Shown: positions 15,750 through 23,992, counted from the first letter of the stretch. The stretch is DNA of 64,000 nt from an uncultured Pelagibacteraceae bacterium (GCA_902538495.1 CACBFJ010000002.1:1-64000), one strand, 5' to 3'. Numbers and translations: made by a program. Notes: generated from the letters alone by a model not told the origin.

Positions 15750-16853
15750 TTATTTTTTGAGCTGTTTATTTCTTTCAACAAATTTCTCAACGTTCTCAGT
15801 CAACACAGCTTTTTCAACTTGCTCGGGATCTTTTATGTTTTCTAAAGTTCTTGTAATTGATCTTGCGTCTTTACCAAAACTATCAACAACCGTCATAGCT
15901 TCTTCAAGTTTTTTTCTTAATTTATAAATATTATCAAAATGACTAGAAAATCTTGTACTTATAGTTTTTAAGTGATCATAAATCTCTGTGGCGTGTTTTG
16001 AAATTTTAAGAGACTGAAAGCCCATGTGTAAAGATTGTAAATATGCTGATAAAGTATTTGGGCCACAAATTACTATTTTATATTTTTTCATTAATTCTTG
16101 AGTTAATAACTCTTTAGTGCTTGGATCTTGGTGCTCTGTTAACTCTTTATAAAGACTTTCAGTAGGAGCATATACTATTGCAAAATTTGACGTTTTTGGA
16201 GGAACGATATATTTCTCCATGACACTTTTTGCTTTGGCCTTAAATGCGCTTGCTAATTTTGTTCTAGCATCTGCAACTGCTTTTTTATCATCTGCATCAT
16301 ATGCATCAGTGATTGCTTTAAATTTTTCAACTGGAAAATGAGAGTCTACCGGAACCAAGATATCTCCTTGAAGCTTGATTGCAAATTCCACGTTTTCACT
16401 GGTATCTTCTTTCATTTTGACATTGGTCATATATTGAGACGCAGGTAATAAATCTTTAATTAAAGCATCTAAAGAATATTCAGCTAAAGTTCCATACTTT
16501 TTAACCCCTGCTAAAATTTTAGTAATCCCCTCTTGGCTTTGATTTAATAATTTAACTTGTTCGTTAAAATTCCCAACCTTCTCATCAACTTTAGTAAGTG
16601 CCTCGGTCATGTCCTTTGTAACCCCAGTTGACAAAGAGTTAAATGATGTAGACATCGAACTTAGAGATGTATTGATTGTAGAGTTTAAACTATCTTTTAA
16701 TCTAATAATTTCCTCATTCAAATTTGCTATTTCATTAGTCTCATCAGCTCTGTTCTCTTTCTTAGACTTTATATTTAAATACAAAATAGCCAAGATTGCT
16801 CCAAACATTAAAATCAAAATTATTAATAAAATTGTGTCCATGATTCGTAACAT
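15750..16853 (-). CDS. rmuC: DNA recombination protein RmuC
   Basis: Membrane-anchored protein of the RmuC family (restricts recombination between inverted repeats; putative nuclease fold). It is 367 aa with an N-terminal transmembrane helix (LLIILILMFGAILAILYL). A predicted coiled-coil region of about 80 residues follows, then the conserved core with FAIKLQGDILVPVDSHFPVEKF, TSNFAIVYAPTESLY and SLHMGFQSLKIS. ATG at 16841 is a possible alternative start four codons in. A TATAAT hexamer lies at 16856-16861, very close to the start. It is first in a minus-strand cluster with two nucleases. Confidence 0.9.
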   Translation of the reverse strand: MLRIMDTILLIILILMFGAILAILYLNIKSKKENRADETNEIANLNEEIIRLKDSLNSTINTSLSSMSTSFNSLSTGVTKDMTEALTKVDEKVGNFNEQVKLLNQSQEGITKILAGVKKYGTLAEYSLDALIKDLLPASQYMTNVKMKEDTSENVEFAIKLQGDILVPVDSHFPVEKFKAITDAYDADDKKAVADARTKLASAFKAKAKSVMEKYIVPPKTSNFAIVYAPTESLYKELTEHQDPSTKELLTQELMKKYKIVICGPNTLSAYLQSLHMGFQSLKISKHATEIYDHLKTISTRFSSHFDNIYKLRKKLEEAMTVVDSFGKDARSITRTLENIKDPEQVEKAVLTENVEKFVERNKQLKK

Positions 16854-16871
16854 GTATTATAAGGGATTTTT

Positions 16872-17003
16872 ATGGAATTATATCTTATTTTGAAAATTAT
16901 TTTTGGAATAGGGGTTCTAATAGCTACTTATGCAATAATAAGAAATTTAGATATCATCAAAATTATTCTCATATACTTTAAAGATAAATTACTTAGAAAG
17001 TAA
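16872..17003 (+). CDS. Small single-pass membrane protein (43 aa, candidate)
   Basis: ATG at 16872 is preceded by AAGGGA at a 5-nt spacing and opens a 43-codon frame, MELYLILKIIFGIGVLIATY onward, ending RNLDIIKIILIYFKDKLLRK. The composition is one hydrophobic helix plus a second amphipathic stretch and a basic tail. It is divergent from rmuC, and its last 15 nt overlap the convergent hisG 3' end. A short hairpin covers both stop codons. The family is not recognised. The ribosome binding site and clean hydrophobic profile support it; conservation cannot be tested here. Confidence 0.45.
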   Translation: MELYLILKIIFGIGVLIATYAIIRNLDIIKIILIYFKDKLLRK

Positions 17004-17006
17004 TTT
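16986..17006. terminator. AT-rich hairpin shared by convergent gene ends
   Basis: AAATTACT, a 5-nt loop and AGTAATTT form an 8-bp inverted repeat. It covers the hisG stop (minus) and the stop of the 43-codon ORF (plus). On the plus strand it is followed within 6 nt by a run of six T. It may serve as a weak bidirectional terminator. The stem is almost all A/T, so chance is possible. Confidence 0.3.
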
Positions 17007-17678
17007 AACAAAGTTTTTTAAACCTTTTTTTTTACTATTTTTTTTTGAAGTAAAAATACAAGCTTGAGATTTTAAGATTTCCCCATCTTTCAATATACGT
17101 AGGTTATTCGCTCTAAGAGTCTCACCTGTAGATGTTATGTCTGTAATTAATTCAGCTGAACCAGTAAAAGGGTATGCCTCGGTTGCTCCTAAACTATCAA
17201 CCAATTTAAATTGAGTAACACCTTTAGAAAATAAAAAATCCCTAGTTAAATTTGGATACTTGGTTGCAACTCTTAATCTTTTTTTCTTTTTATCTTTAAA
17301 TTCAAATGCAATTTCTTCTAGGTCAGCTATTGTTTGAACATCGATCCAAGGATCTGGTATAGCTACAACTAGATTAGCATTTCCAAAATCAAGTTTTTTA
17401 ATGACATTTATTTTGTTTTGGGTATTTATCTCACTTTCTTTTAATAAATCAAAACCAGAAAAGCCAATATCTAAAGAGCCATCTCCTAATCTTTCAAGAA
17501 TTTCTCTTGCATGTAAATATAAAATCTTAATATTTGATTTATTTTTAATTGATCCAATCAAATCTCTTTCTCCTCGTTCAGAAATAAGCTTTAACTTTTT
17601 TTTATAAAAAATTTTTAAAACATCTTTTTTTAATCTTCCCTTACTAGGTATTCCTATATTTATTAAATTATTCATCAT
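16989..17678 (-). CDS. hisG: ATP phosphoribosyltransferase catalytic subunit (short form)
   Basis: First enzyme of histidine synthesis, ATP plus PRPP. It is 229 aa, the short HisG form that lacks the C-terminal regulatory domain and needs HisZ. IGIPSKGRLKKDVLKIF is at the N-terminus, GFSGFDLLKES follows, and the PRPP loop is seen in ELITDITSTGETLRANNL. The start overlaps the hisZ stop (TAATG), and the genes hisS-hisZ-hisG form a unit, consistent with the HisG-short/HisZ pairing. Confidence 0.95.
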   Translation of the reverse strand: MMNNLINIGIPSKGRLKKDVLKIFYKKKLKLISERGERDLIGSIKNKSNIKILYLHAREILERLGDGSLDIGFSGFDLLKESEINTQNKINVIKKLDFGNANLVVAIPDPWIDVQTIADLEEIAFEFKDKKKKRLRVATKYPNLTRDFLFSKGVTQFKLVDSLGATEAYPFTGSAELITDITSTGETLRANNLRILKDGEILKSQACIFTSKKNSKKKGLKNFVKLLSK

Positions 17679-18730
17679 TAATAATTAAGATTAAGTGCAG
17701 CTCCAACTGCTGGTATTTGTTTTTTTGAACCAAGATCAGAAATTAGTTTGTCATAACGGCCACCATTACAACAATTAGTAATCTTTGACTTTGATTTAAT
17801 ATCGATTTTAAAAACCATTCCTGTGTAATATTCCAATTGCCTGCCAAAAGCACTAGAGAAGACTACATTCAATTTAGACATTTTATTTTTTGAAATTGGA
17901 AAATATTTCTGATCGACAATAAGATTTATTCTGTTTTTCTTAAAAAATTTATTTAATTCATCCGCAGCTTTATTAATCGGACATTTAATTTTTAAAAATT
18001 CTTTAATAATTTTTGAAACATTTTTTCCTCTACTTGCTCTTCGTGGGTCCTTAATTTTTTTATCAAATCTTTCTAAAATTTCTTTAATAGTCCTACCTGC
18101 AACAACAGATGATTGATTGACTTTCAACATTTTCAAATAACGTTTTTTATCAACTTCAACAATTGTTGGGTCTACATCAGAATTTGTTTCTAATCTTTTT
18201 AGTAAATCATTAAAATAATCTTCTCTCCAAAAATGTCTTGAGAGTCTCAATTTCCATCTCTTAGGAATGTCTAATTTAGAAATTAAAAGGTTAAAAATTT
18301 CTACATTACCAACTGTAAGTATGCCTGATGAATAATTAAAACTTTTAAGTGATTTTATAGAGGTATTTATAATTTCTTTATCATCATTTTTTTCATCTTG
18401 AGATCCTATAATCTCAAAACCAACTTGATTTCTAATTATTGAATCCTTTTTATTTTGAGATTTTCTGTAAGCTTGACCACTGTAAAATATTTTTTCTTTC
18501 CCCCTAAGATTATTTTCCAAATATCTAAGGCAAGACGCTATTGTTAAATCAGGTCTCAAACATAGCTCATTACCTGTCTGGTCTATAAATGAAAAAATAA
18601 ATTTCCTAAAACTCTCGCCTGACCGCTGCACTATATGGTTTGTCTCAATCACAGAAGGTAATTCGATATACTTAAATCCTTTAGATTTTACTGATCTAAG
18701 AATTTTGTCAGATGAATTTTTTGATCTCAT
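17678..18730 (-). CDS. hisZ: ATP phosphoribosyltransferase regulatory subunit
   Basis: HisRS paralogue (350 aa) that activates short-form HisG and mediates histidine feedback; it has no aminoacylation role. Class II synthetase-fold markers remain: LPSVIETNHIVQRSGESF, LRPDLTIASCLRYLE, YSGQAYRKSQNKKDS, and near the C-terminus YYTGMVFKID with NGGRYDKLISDLGS. The start lies 23 nt inside the end of hisS, and the stop overlaps hisG by 1 nt. It is at the short end for HisZ, as expected for a compact genome. Confidence 0.92.
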   Translation of the reverse strand: MRSKNSSDKILRSVKSKGFKYIELPSVIETNHIVQRSGESFRKFIFSFIDQTGNELCLRPDLTIASCLRYLENNLRGKEKIFYSGQAYRKSQNKKDSIIRNQVGFEIIGSQDEKNDDKEIINTSIKSLKSFNYSSGILTVGNVEIFNLLISKLDIPKRWKLRLSRHFWREDYFNDLLKRLETNSDVDPTIVEVDKKRYLKMLKVNQSSVVAGRTIKEILERFDKKIKDPRRASRGKNVSKIIKEFLKIKCPINKAADELNKFFKKNRINLIVDQKYFPISKNKMSKLNVVFSSAFGRQLEYYTGMVFKIDIKSKSKITNCCNGGRYDKLISDLGSKKQIPAVGAALNLNY

Positions 18731-20105
18731 TAATTAAATTTTCTTTTGCAAACGACTTTTGATTATTTCCACCTTTAACACCAAGTAAGTTTTTTAATGT
18801 TACTTTATTTTCTTTAAACTCATTTTCTCCACAAATTACTGCAACTGGACACCCTCTTTTATTTGCATAAGTCAGCTGCTTACCAAGATTTTTTTTACTA
18901 TCTAAAAATATTTCAGAATTAATATTATTTTTTCTCAAATTATCTAAAATCTCATAATAATTTTTTAAATATTTTTCATCCATCACACACACAATTACAG
19001 GTTTTTGTTCATCAATTTCTACCTGATCTAATTGGATCATTGCAAATAACAATCTATCAACACCAATACTTATGCCAGTACCAGGAATATCCACACCTTT
19101 GAATCTAGAAATCAATTTATCGTATTGTCCACCTGAACAAATACTTCCTATATCAACTTCTTTACCATTATTATTTTTTGCTTTAAAGTTTAAATTGGTT
19201 TCAACACAAAAACCGTCATAATAATCAAGACCTCTAACAATTGTAAAATTAGTTTTAACTTGATCAAAATAAGATCCAAAACTTAAAATTTCAAAAAAAT
19301 TTTCTAATTCTTTAATTCCTTCTTGTGTAAGAGGGTTTTTAAAATTTTGTTTTAATTTCTTTAAATCCTTAATCTTTAAAAAATTTAAAATTTCGTTAGC
19401 TTGATCATTGCTTAAATTGGCTCCTTTAGTAATAGCTCCACTTTTGTCTTTTCTTTCTTTTTTTAATAATTCCTCTACTCCCTTTAATCCAAAGTCGGGT
19501 TTATCCAGTTTATCGATTGCTCTCATTACTTTAATTTTTTTATTTTCTGGAATTTTAAGGTCCTCGATTAAACCTTGAACAATTTTTCTATTACTAACAT
19601 TAATAGTAAACTGACTTTTGTTTAAACCACATTCAATCAAAGTGCTAGAAACAAGATTACATAATTCAGCATTTGCTTGAGCTGAATTTACGTTACCTAC
19701 AATATCACAATCTGCCTGTGTAAATTCTCTAAAACGGGCATTGCCAGACTTTTCATTTCTAAATACATTTTGAATAGCATATCTTTTGAATACGGAGGGA
19801 AGTTCTTGATTGTTTTGTGCAACAAATCTAGCTAATGGACTAGAAAGATCATATCTGAGAGTAATATTCTTTTCTCCATCATTAAAGGAGAAAACATCAG
19901 ACATAGGATTACTATTATCCTCTGCAAGAAAAGACCCTATATTTTCTGCAATTTCAAATGAAGGGGTCTCTAACGGATCAAATCCATATTTTATAAAATT
20001 TTTCTCAATAACTTTTAAAAGTTTTTTTTTGAGAAATAATTTTTTATTCCATCTATCTTCAAACCCTGATGGTAAACCAGGAATTAATTTATTATCTTTG
20101 CTCAT
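18708..20105 (-). CDS. hisS: Histidyl-tRNA synthetase
   Basis: Charges tRNA-His. It is 465 aa from the ATG at 20105; a longer frame upstream runs through tRNA-His and is rejected. Class II motifs: motif 2 FRNEKSGNARFREFTQADCD, the HisA-type IVRGLDYYDGFCVET, SGGQYDKLISRF, and motif 3 GTGISIGVDRL, then a C-terminal anticodon-binding domain. Only 4 nt (AAAA) separate the encoded CCA of tRNA-His from this ATG, and no Shine-Dalgarno sequence fits in the spacer. The transcript released by tRNA processing would be nearly leaderless. Confidence 0.95.
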   Translation of the reverse strand: MSKDNKLIPGLPSGFEDRWNKKLFLKKKLLKVIEKNFIKYGFDPLETPSFEIAENIGSFLAEDNSNPMSDVFSFNDGEKNITLRYDLSSPLARFVAQNNQELPSVFKRYAIQNVFRNEKSGNARFREFTQADCDIVGNVNSAQANAELCNLVSSTLIECGLNKSQFTINVSNRKIVQGLIEDLKIPENKKIKVMRAIDKLDKPDFGLKGVEELLKKERKDKSGAITKGANLSNDQANEILNFLKIKDLKKLKQNFKNPLTQEGIKELENFFEILSFGSYFDQVKTNFTIVRGLDYYDGFCVETNLNFKAKNNNGKEVDIGSICSGGQYDKLISRFKGVDIPGTGISIGVDRLLFAMIQLDQVEIDEQKPVIVCVMDEKYLKNYYEILDNLRKNNINSEIFLDSKKNLGKQLTYANKRGCPVAVICGENEFKENKVTLKNLLGVKGGNNQKSFAKENLINEIKKFI

Positions 20106-20109
20106 TTTT

Positions 20110-20184
20110 TGGTACCCGGGCTGAGAGTCGAACTCAAACTTAAAGTTCCACAAACTTCCGTGCTAACCATTACACCACCCGGGC
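20110..20184 (-). tRNA. tRNA-His (GTG), CCA encoded
   Basis: The minus-strand sequence folds as a cloverleaf. Acceptor GCCCGGG pairs with CCCGGGT (G1:U72 wobble). The D-stem is GTGT/GCAC. The anticodon stem is GAAGT/ACTTT with loop TTGTGGA, so the anticodon is GTG. The T-arm is TTGAG-TTCGACT-CTCAG, followed by A73 and CCA. The base before G1 is A, so the usual extra G-1 is not encoded and the discriminator is A, matching the atypical alphaproteobacterial tRNA-His. It lies immediately upstream of hisS on the same strand. Confidence 0.93.
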
Positions 20185-20244
20185 TTATCCTCTTTGTTTT
20201 TATCTTATTTTTGTGTGGATTTAAAATTATAATTAAATGATAAA

Positions 20245-20264
20245 ATGCTAGCTTTAGCCAGCAT
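20245..20264 (-). terminator. Rho-independent terminator-like hairpin after small ORF
   Basis: On the minus strand ATGCTGGC-TAAA-GCTAGCAT forms an 8-bp stem with one G:U, followed by TTTTATCATTT. It overlaps the stop codon of the 33-codon ORF and would end leftward transcription before the tRNA-His/hisS unit. Confidence 0.55.
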
Positions 20265-20355
20265 GGATATGAGTATGTACAACTATCTCTTTTCCTTTAA
20301 GAGCTATTCTCAAAGTACTTTTGTTGGACCATTTTATTAACTCATATTTTTCCAT
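20254..20355 (-). CDS. Small protein of unknown function (33 aa, candidate)
   Basis: The minus-strand ATG at 20355 opens MEKYELIKWSNKSTLRIALK and closes with a histidine-rich end (VVHTHIHAG). It has no membrane segment. The HTHIH pattern could bind metal, but that is speculation. It lies downstream of cspA past a terminator-like hairpin, and its own stop is embedded in a second hairpin with a T-rich tail, which is why it is reported. No clear Shine-Dalgarno sequence is seen. The family is not recognised. Confidence 0.45.
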   Translation of the reverse strand: MEKYELIKWSNKSTLRIALKGKEIVVHTHIHAG

Positions 20356-20402
20356 TAAGTGTCTTTTAGACAAAAAACTTTATTATGCAACCTTAAAAAG
20401 AA

Positions 20403-20441
20403 AAAGGACGTAAATTCTCCTTTAAAGAAAAAACGTCCTTT
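20403..20441 (-). terminator. Terminator of cspA
   Basis: On the minus strand AAAGGACGT pairs with ACGTCCTTT (9 bp) across a 21-nt T/A-rich loop, and the 3' arm runs into TTTTTCTTTTT. It begins 15 nt after the cspA stop. The long loop is unusual but the T tract is good. Confidence 0.6.
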
Positions 20442-20456
20442 ATATAAATTTGAGGA

Positions 20457-20669
20457 TTAATCTAATTTTTTTAGATTTACCGCTGAGGGACCTTTTGGTC
20501 CATCCTCTAGTGTAAATTCTATTTTATCACCTTCATTCAAAAATCGCATTCCAGCTGCTTTTACTGCTGATGCATGAACGAAAGCATCTTTTTCTTTGTC
20601 ATCTCTCTCGATAAAACCATAACCTTTTTTACCGTTAAACCACTTAACTTTACCTTGTATTGTACTCAT
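20457..20669 (-). CDS. Cold-shock domain protein
   Basis: 70-aa single-stranded nucleic-acid-binding OB-fold protein, probably an RNA chaperone. RNP1-like KGYGFIERD and RNP2-like DAFVHASAV motifs are present, with GKVKWFN at the N-terminus. It starts at the ATG at 20669, with AAAGGA upstream at a longish 12-nt spacing. It has its own sigma70-like promoter and a terminator, so it is a monocistronic unit between tRNA-Phe and tRNA-His. It belongs to the CspA family; the paralogue cannot be named. Confidence 0.94.
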   Translation of the reverse strand: MSTIQGKVKWFNGKKGYGFIERDDKEKDAFVHASAVKAAGMRFLNEGDKIEFTLEDGPKGPSAVNLKKLD

Positions 20670-20695
20670 CTTGTTTATTAATCCTTTAGTTAATT

Positions 20696-20724
20696 ATTAT
20701 AATTAGAAGTTAATTTGTTTTGAA
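20696..20724 (-). promoter_or_regulatory. Sigma70-type promoter for the cold-shock gene
   Basis: Minus strand TTCAAA, 17-nt spacer, then TATAAT (a perfect -10), placing transcription start about 20 nt before the cspA ATG. It is downstream of tRNA-Phe, so it serves cspA separately. Confidence 0.55.
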
Positions 20725-20749
20725 TTAATTTCAAGATGAAATCTTGTGG

Positions 20750-20824
20750 TGGTGGCTGAGGAAGGATTCGCACCTCCGACACAAGCCTTTTCAGGGCTCT
20801 GCTCTACTCCTGAGCTACTCAGCC
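20750..20824 (-). tRNA. tRNA-Phe (GAA), CCA encoded
   Basis: Acceptor GGCTGAG pairs with CTCAGCC. The D-arm is AGCTC...GAGC. The anticodon stem is GAGCC/GGCTT with loop CTGAAAA, so the anticodon is GAA. The T-arm is GGAGG-TGCGAAT-CCTTC, followed by A73 and CCA. It begins 6 nt after the infA stop on the same strand, so it is probably cotranscribed with infA. Confidence 0.93.
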
Positions 20825-20830
20825 TTAAAA

Positions 20831-21046
20831 TTATCCTCTAAAGATTATTCTACCTTTAGTGAGATCATAAGGTGTCATTTCAACCGTAACATTGTCACCT
20901 TGCAAAACTCTAATTCTGTTCTTTCTCAGTTTTCCAGCAGTGTGAGCTGTAACAGTATGGCCATTTTCTAGTTGCACTCTAAACATCGCATTAGGTAATA
21001 AATCTGTAACTTTACCTTTGAATTCAAGTAGATCCTGTTTTGACAA
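20831..21046 (-). CDS. infA: Translation initiation factor IF-1
   Basis: 71-aa OB-fold initiation factor: [35 protein letters not shown] and SPYDL-like [10 protein letters not shown]. The start is TTG at 21046, with AGGAG upstream at 8-nt spacing. It follows hisD by 2 nt and is followed by tRNA-Phe after 6 nt. This is the alphaproteobacterial murA-DUF2948-hisD-infA order, here without the intervening genes seen in larger genomes. Confidence 0.95.
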   Translation of the reverse strand: MSKQDLLEFKGKVTDLLPNAMFRVQLENGHTVTAHTAGKLRKNRIRVLQGDNVTVEMTPYDLTKGRIIFRG

Positions 21047-21048
21047 AT

Positions 21049-22338
21049 TTATTTACTCCTTTTTTTAATTCTTTTTATGATGGATTGTGCGTGACCTTTC
21101 AACCCCTCATAATTTGCAAGAGTTATAACTGATGGCCCAAGACTTTCAATACCCTTTTTTGATAAGTTTATATAAGAAATTCTTTTATAAAATTCATTTA
21201 CACTTATTCCACTTGAATATTTTGCTGAACCATTAGTTGGTAGTATATGATTTGAACCAACATTATAATCTGTCATTGCCATGACAGCATATTTTCCCAA
21301 ACATATTGATCCAGAATTTTTTACTTTAGAAACTAATGATTTGTAATTTTTAATATTGAGTTCTAAATGTTCAGGTGCAATTTTGTTTACAATATTAATT
21401 ATTTTATCATCCTTAGATATATACATTAAAATACCGTTACTATTTAAACTTTTTCTTGCAATAGATTCTCGTGGAATACTTTTTAATTGTTTTGCAATTT
21501 CTATCTTTACTTTACTTATTAAATTTTTATCTTTTGAAATTAAAATACATTGCGCAAGAGGATCGTGTTCTGCTTGGCCAATTAAATCACTAGCCACCCA
21601 TTCAGGATTGGAATATTTATCGCAAACAATTGTTATTTCAGATGGTCCTGCAGTCATTCCTTCTATCCCAACATCTCCAAAAACTTCTTTCTTTGCAGCT
21701 GCAACATATGAATTTCCTGGTCCAACAATTTTATCAACTTTATCGATTTTCCTTGTACCATAAGAAACTGCTGCAATTGCTGATGGACCCCCAATAGAAT
21801 AAATCTCTTTTATCCTACATTTTTTTGCTGCATATAACACGGCAGGATTTTGATTACCTTTATAACCAGGGTTAATCATAACAACTCGCTTAACACCCGC
21901 AACTATAGCGGGGATGGCGTTCATCAACACACTTGAGGGATAAGAAGCAGTTGAGCCTGGTACATAAATTGCAACTGAATCTATGGGTAAATACTTATAG
22001 TTAAGTTTATTCTTAAATCTGTCCGTATATGAAATATTTTTGAATTTTTGTAGAGAATGAAATTTATAAATTCGATTGTAAGCTATATCAATTGCTTTCT
22101 TAACTTTAGGATCTAAAGATTTAATTAATCTGTTAATTTTTTTTAAACTTGGAATAATTTTATTATTTTTATTAAATCTTTTTTCGTATTTAATTAAGGC
22201 TTTGTCACCATTACTTTTAACATCTTTAATTATTTTAGTTACTGACACTTTATCAGATATTATTTTTTCTCTTCTTTTATAAAGCAAATTATCAAGATCT
22301 TTTTCAAAATTTTTATTTTTACTAATAAGTACTTTCAT
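21049..22338 (-). CDS. hisD: Histidinol dehydrogenase
   Basis: Zn-dependent oxidation of L-histidinol to L-histidine (NAD+), 429 aa. Motifs: [57 protein letters not shown] (the Gln and His are zinc ligands), [19 protein letters not shown] (Asp zinc ligand) and the C-terminal GLKGHAQSI (His zinc ligand). Zinc ligands are present. GGAQAIAA of the family reads GGPSAIAA here. It is 2 nt from DUF2948 upstream and from infA downstream. Confidence 0.95.
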   Translation of the reverse strand: MKVLISKNKNFEKDLDNLLYKRREKIISDKVSVTKIIKDVKSNGDKALIKYEKRFNKNNKIIPSLKKINRLIKSLDPKVKKAIDIAYNRIYKFHSLQKFKNISYTDRFKNKLNYKYLPIDSVAIYVPGSTASYPSSVLMNAIPAIVAGVKRVVMINPGYKGNQNPAVLYAAKKCRIKEIYSIGGPSAIAAVSYGTRKIDKVDKIVGPGNSYVAAAKKEVFGDVGIEGMTAGPSEITIVCDKYSNPEWVASDLIGQAEHDPLAQCILISKDKNLISKVKIEIAKQLKSIPRESIARKSLNSNGILMYISKDDKIINIVNKIAPEHLELNIKNYKSLVSKVKNSGSICLGKYAVMAMTDYNVGSNHILPTNGSAKYSSGISVNEFYKRISYINLSKKGIESLGPSVITLANYEGLKGHAQSIIKRIKKRSK

Positions 22339-22340
22339 AA

Positions 22341-22733
22341 TTATTTAATTTCATTCTGATCCTCAAGTCGTGCTTCTATAGTTTCGGTAGTCAAAACAAT
22401 ATGAGAATTATTATTAAAAATAAGATTTATTTCATAATCATCCTTATTTTTCAAATAATCAATCCCAATTAATTCTAAGACTAAATTTTTCTTTGATTGA
22501 TTGATATTTTTTGATCTTACTTTGTCAACAAAATCAAATCTACAAATACTATTGATTTTCTTACGATCTTGACCGGTTTCGACAAGTGTTCTTTCAATTG
22601 ATAACAAAAAAACCTTATTTGCGGAAAGATATTTGATATCAGCTATTTTTACTTTTGCCCCCGAACTACAAGCTGAAATCATTTGTAATCCTTCCTGATC
22701 CATTGCAATTATTTTTGCTAGATATTTATTCAC
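22341..22733 (-). CDS. DUF2948 family protein
   Basis: 130-aa protein of unknown function, recognised by MDQEGLQMISACSSGAKVKIADIKYL at the start, RICRFDFVDKVRS-type central strands, and its position between murA and hisD, where DUF2948 genes sit in alphaproteobacteria. It has no signal peptide or membrane segment and is predicted all-beta-rich. It overlaps murA by 4 nt. The biochemical role is not known. Confidence 0.8.
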   Translation of the reverse strand: MNKYLAKIIAMDQEGLQMISACSSGAKVKIADIKYLSANKVFLLSIERTLVETGQDRKKINSICRFDFVDKVRSKNINQSKKNLVLELIGIDYLKNKDDYEINLIFNNNSHIVLTTETIEARLEDQNEIK

Positions 22734-23992
22734 TTTTTAAGTCTTTTTATTTTAACCCCAATTTTTTTTAATTTTATCTCTAAATTTTCATATCCTCTAT
22801 CTAAATGATAAATTCTATTAATAAAAGATTTACCATTTGAAATCATTGCTGCTAGAACAAGTGCAACTGATGCTCTTAAATCACTAGACATTAACTCAGC
22901 GCCAATAAATTTTGTATTGCCGTCGATAAAAGCTTTATTCTTTTTAATTTCGATATTTGCACCAAGTCTTTGAAGTTCTCCAACGTGAAGAAATCTGTTT
23001 TCAAAGATATTTTCAGTAATTGAACTTTTACCATCTGCTCTACACATTAAGACCATTAATTGTGATTGCATATCAGTGGCTACACCCGGCCATTCTCTTG
23101 TTTTAATATTTTTAATAGGTTTTATTTTTTCAGGTCCAATTACTGCTATCTTATTATTATCAATTTTAATTCTTGCTCCAGCTTTTCTTAATAACTCAAG
23201 CTCTGTTCTTATAACATCAGGATTAAAATTTTTTATTTCAAGATTGCCTTTGGTGAGTGTCGCAGCTACACAAAAAGTACCCGCTTCTATTCTATCACCC
23301 ATAACTGTATACTTAGTTTGATTTAATGAGTCTGTACCCATAATTCTACACGTTCTTCCAGACCATCTAATTTTTGCACCTGCTGAATTTAAAAAATTTG
23401 TGAGATCTTTTATCTCAGGTTCTATAGCACAATTTTTTAAAATTGTTTTACCTTTTGCTAAACATGCTGCAATAATTAAATTTTCCGTTGCACCAACACT
23501 TATTTTAGGAAACTTGATCATACTACCTTTGAGTCTTCCTTTAGTTTTAGCAAGAATGTATCCATCTTTGATTTTATAATTCATGCCAAGTTTTTTTAAC
23601 GCTGCAAGATGATAATTTACAGGTCTAGCGCCTATTAAACATCCCCCAGGTAAAGAAGTTTTGGATTTATAAAATTTTGAAATCAATGGACCTAAAACTA
23701 AAATTGATCCTCTCATCGTTTTTACAAGTGAATAACTTGCAAAAGTTTTCATCTTTTTTTTATTAATAATCTTTACAGTTTTTTTGTCTTTAGATAAAAT
23801 TATTTTAGATCCAAGAGATTTTAACAAATTAAGCATAGTCTTTATATCTTTTACTCTTGGTAAATTTTTAATAATTACCGGCTTATCAAATAGTAATGTC
23901 GCAGCGAGAATTGGTAGGGATGCATTTTTTGAACCCGAGATTGAGACTTTGCCCTTAACTTTACAAGGACCATTTATCAGAAATTTATCCAT
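22730..23992 (-). CDS. murA: UDP-N-acetylglucosamine 1-carboxyvinyltransferase
   Basis: First committed step of peptidoglycan synthesis (enolpyruvyl transfer from PEP). It is 420 aa with the usual inverted-barrel motifs: SGSKNASLPILAA (Lys of the KN motif kept), KTMRGSILVLGPL, PGGCLIGARPVN with the catalytic, fosfomycin-target Cys present, SVGATEN, GDRIEAGTF, ATDMQSQ, FENRFLHVGEL, SSDLRAS and YHLDRGYE. The presence of Cys predicts ordinary fosfomycin sensitivity of the enzyme. It is 3 nt downstream of dcd and overlaps DUF2948 by 4 nt. Confidence 0.95.
   Translation of the reverse strand: MDKFLINGPCKVKGKVSISGSKNASLPILAATLLFDKPVIIKNLPRVKDIKTMLNLLKSLGSKIILSKDKKTVKIINKKKMKTFASYSLVKTMRGSILVLGPLISKFYKSKTSLPGGCLIGARPVNYHLAALKKLGMNYKIKDGYILAKTKGRLKGSMIKFPKISVGATENLIIAACLAKGKTILKNCAIEPEIKDLTNFLNSAGAKIRWSGRTCRIMGTDSLNQTKYTVMGDRIEAGTFCVAATLTKGNLEIKNFNPDVIRTELELLRKAGARIKIDNNKIAVIGPEKIKPIKNIKTREWPGVATDMQSQLMVLMCRADGKSSITENIFENRFLHVGELQRLGANIEIKKNKAFIDGNTKFIGAELMSSDLRASVALVLAAMISNGKSFINRIYHLDRGYENLEIKLKKIGVKIKRLKK

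Noticed and set aside
15713-15790. TTG start adding 26 residues to the MGME1-like nuclease
   Set aside because: The added segment overlaps rmuC and does not fit the family N-terminus; the ATG at 15712 gives MRWNKKYNYP, near the conserved region.
20106-20153. N-terminal extension of hisS through tRNA-His
   Set aside because: The extension overlaps a complete tRNA cloverleaf and lacks similarity to HisRS; the ATG at 20105 matches the family start.
20732-20746. 6-bp hairpin CAAGAT-GAA-ATCTTG between tRNA-Phe and cspA as a terminator
   Set aside because: No T tract follows on the transcribed strand; it may only be a tRNA 3' trailer structure or chance.
20744-20971. 75-codon plus-strand ORF
   Set aside because: It runs antisense through tRNA-Phe and infA and has no ribosome binding site or recognisable protein.
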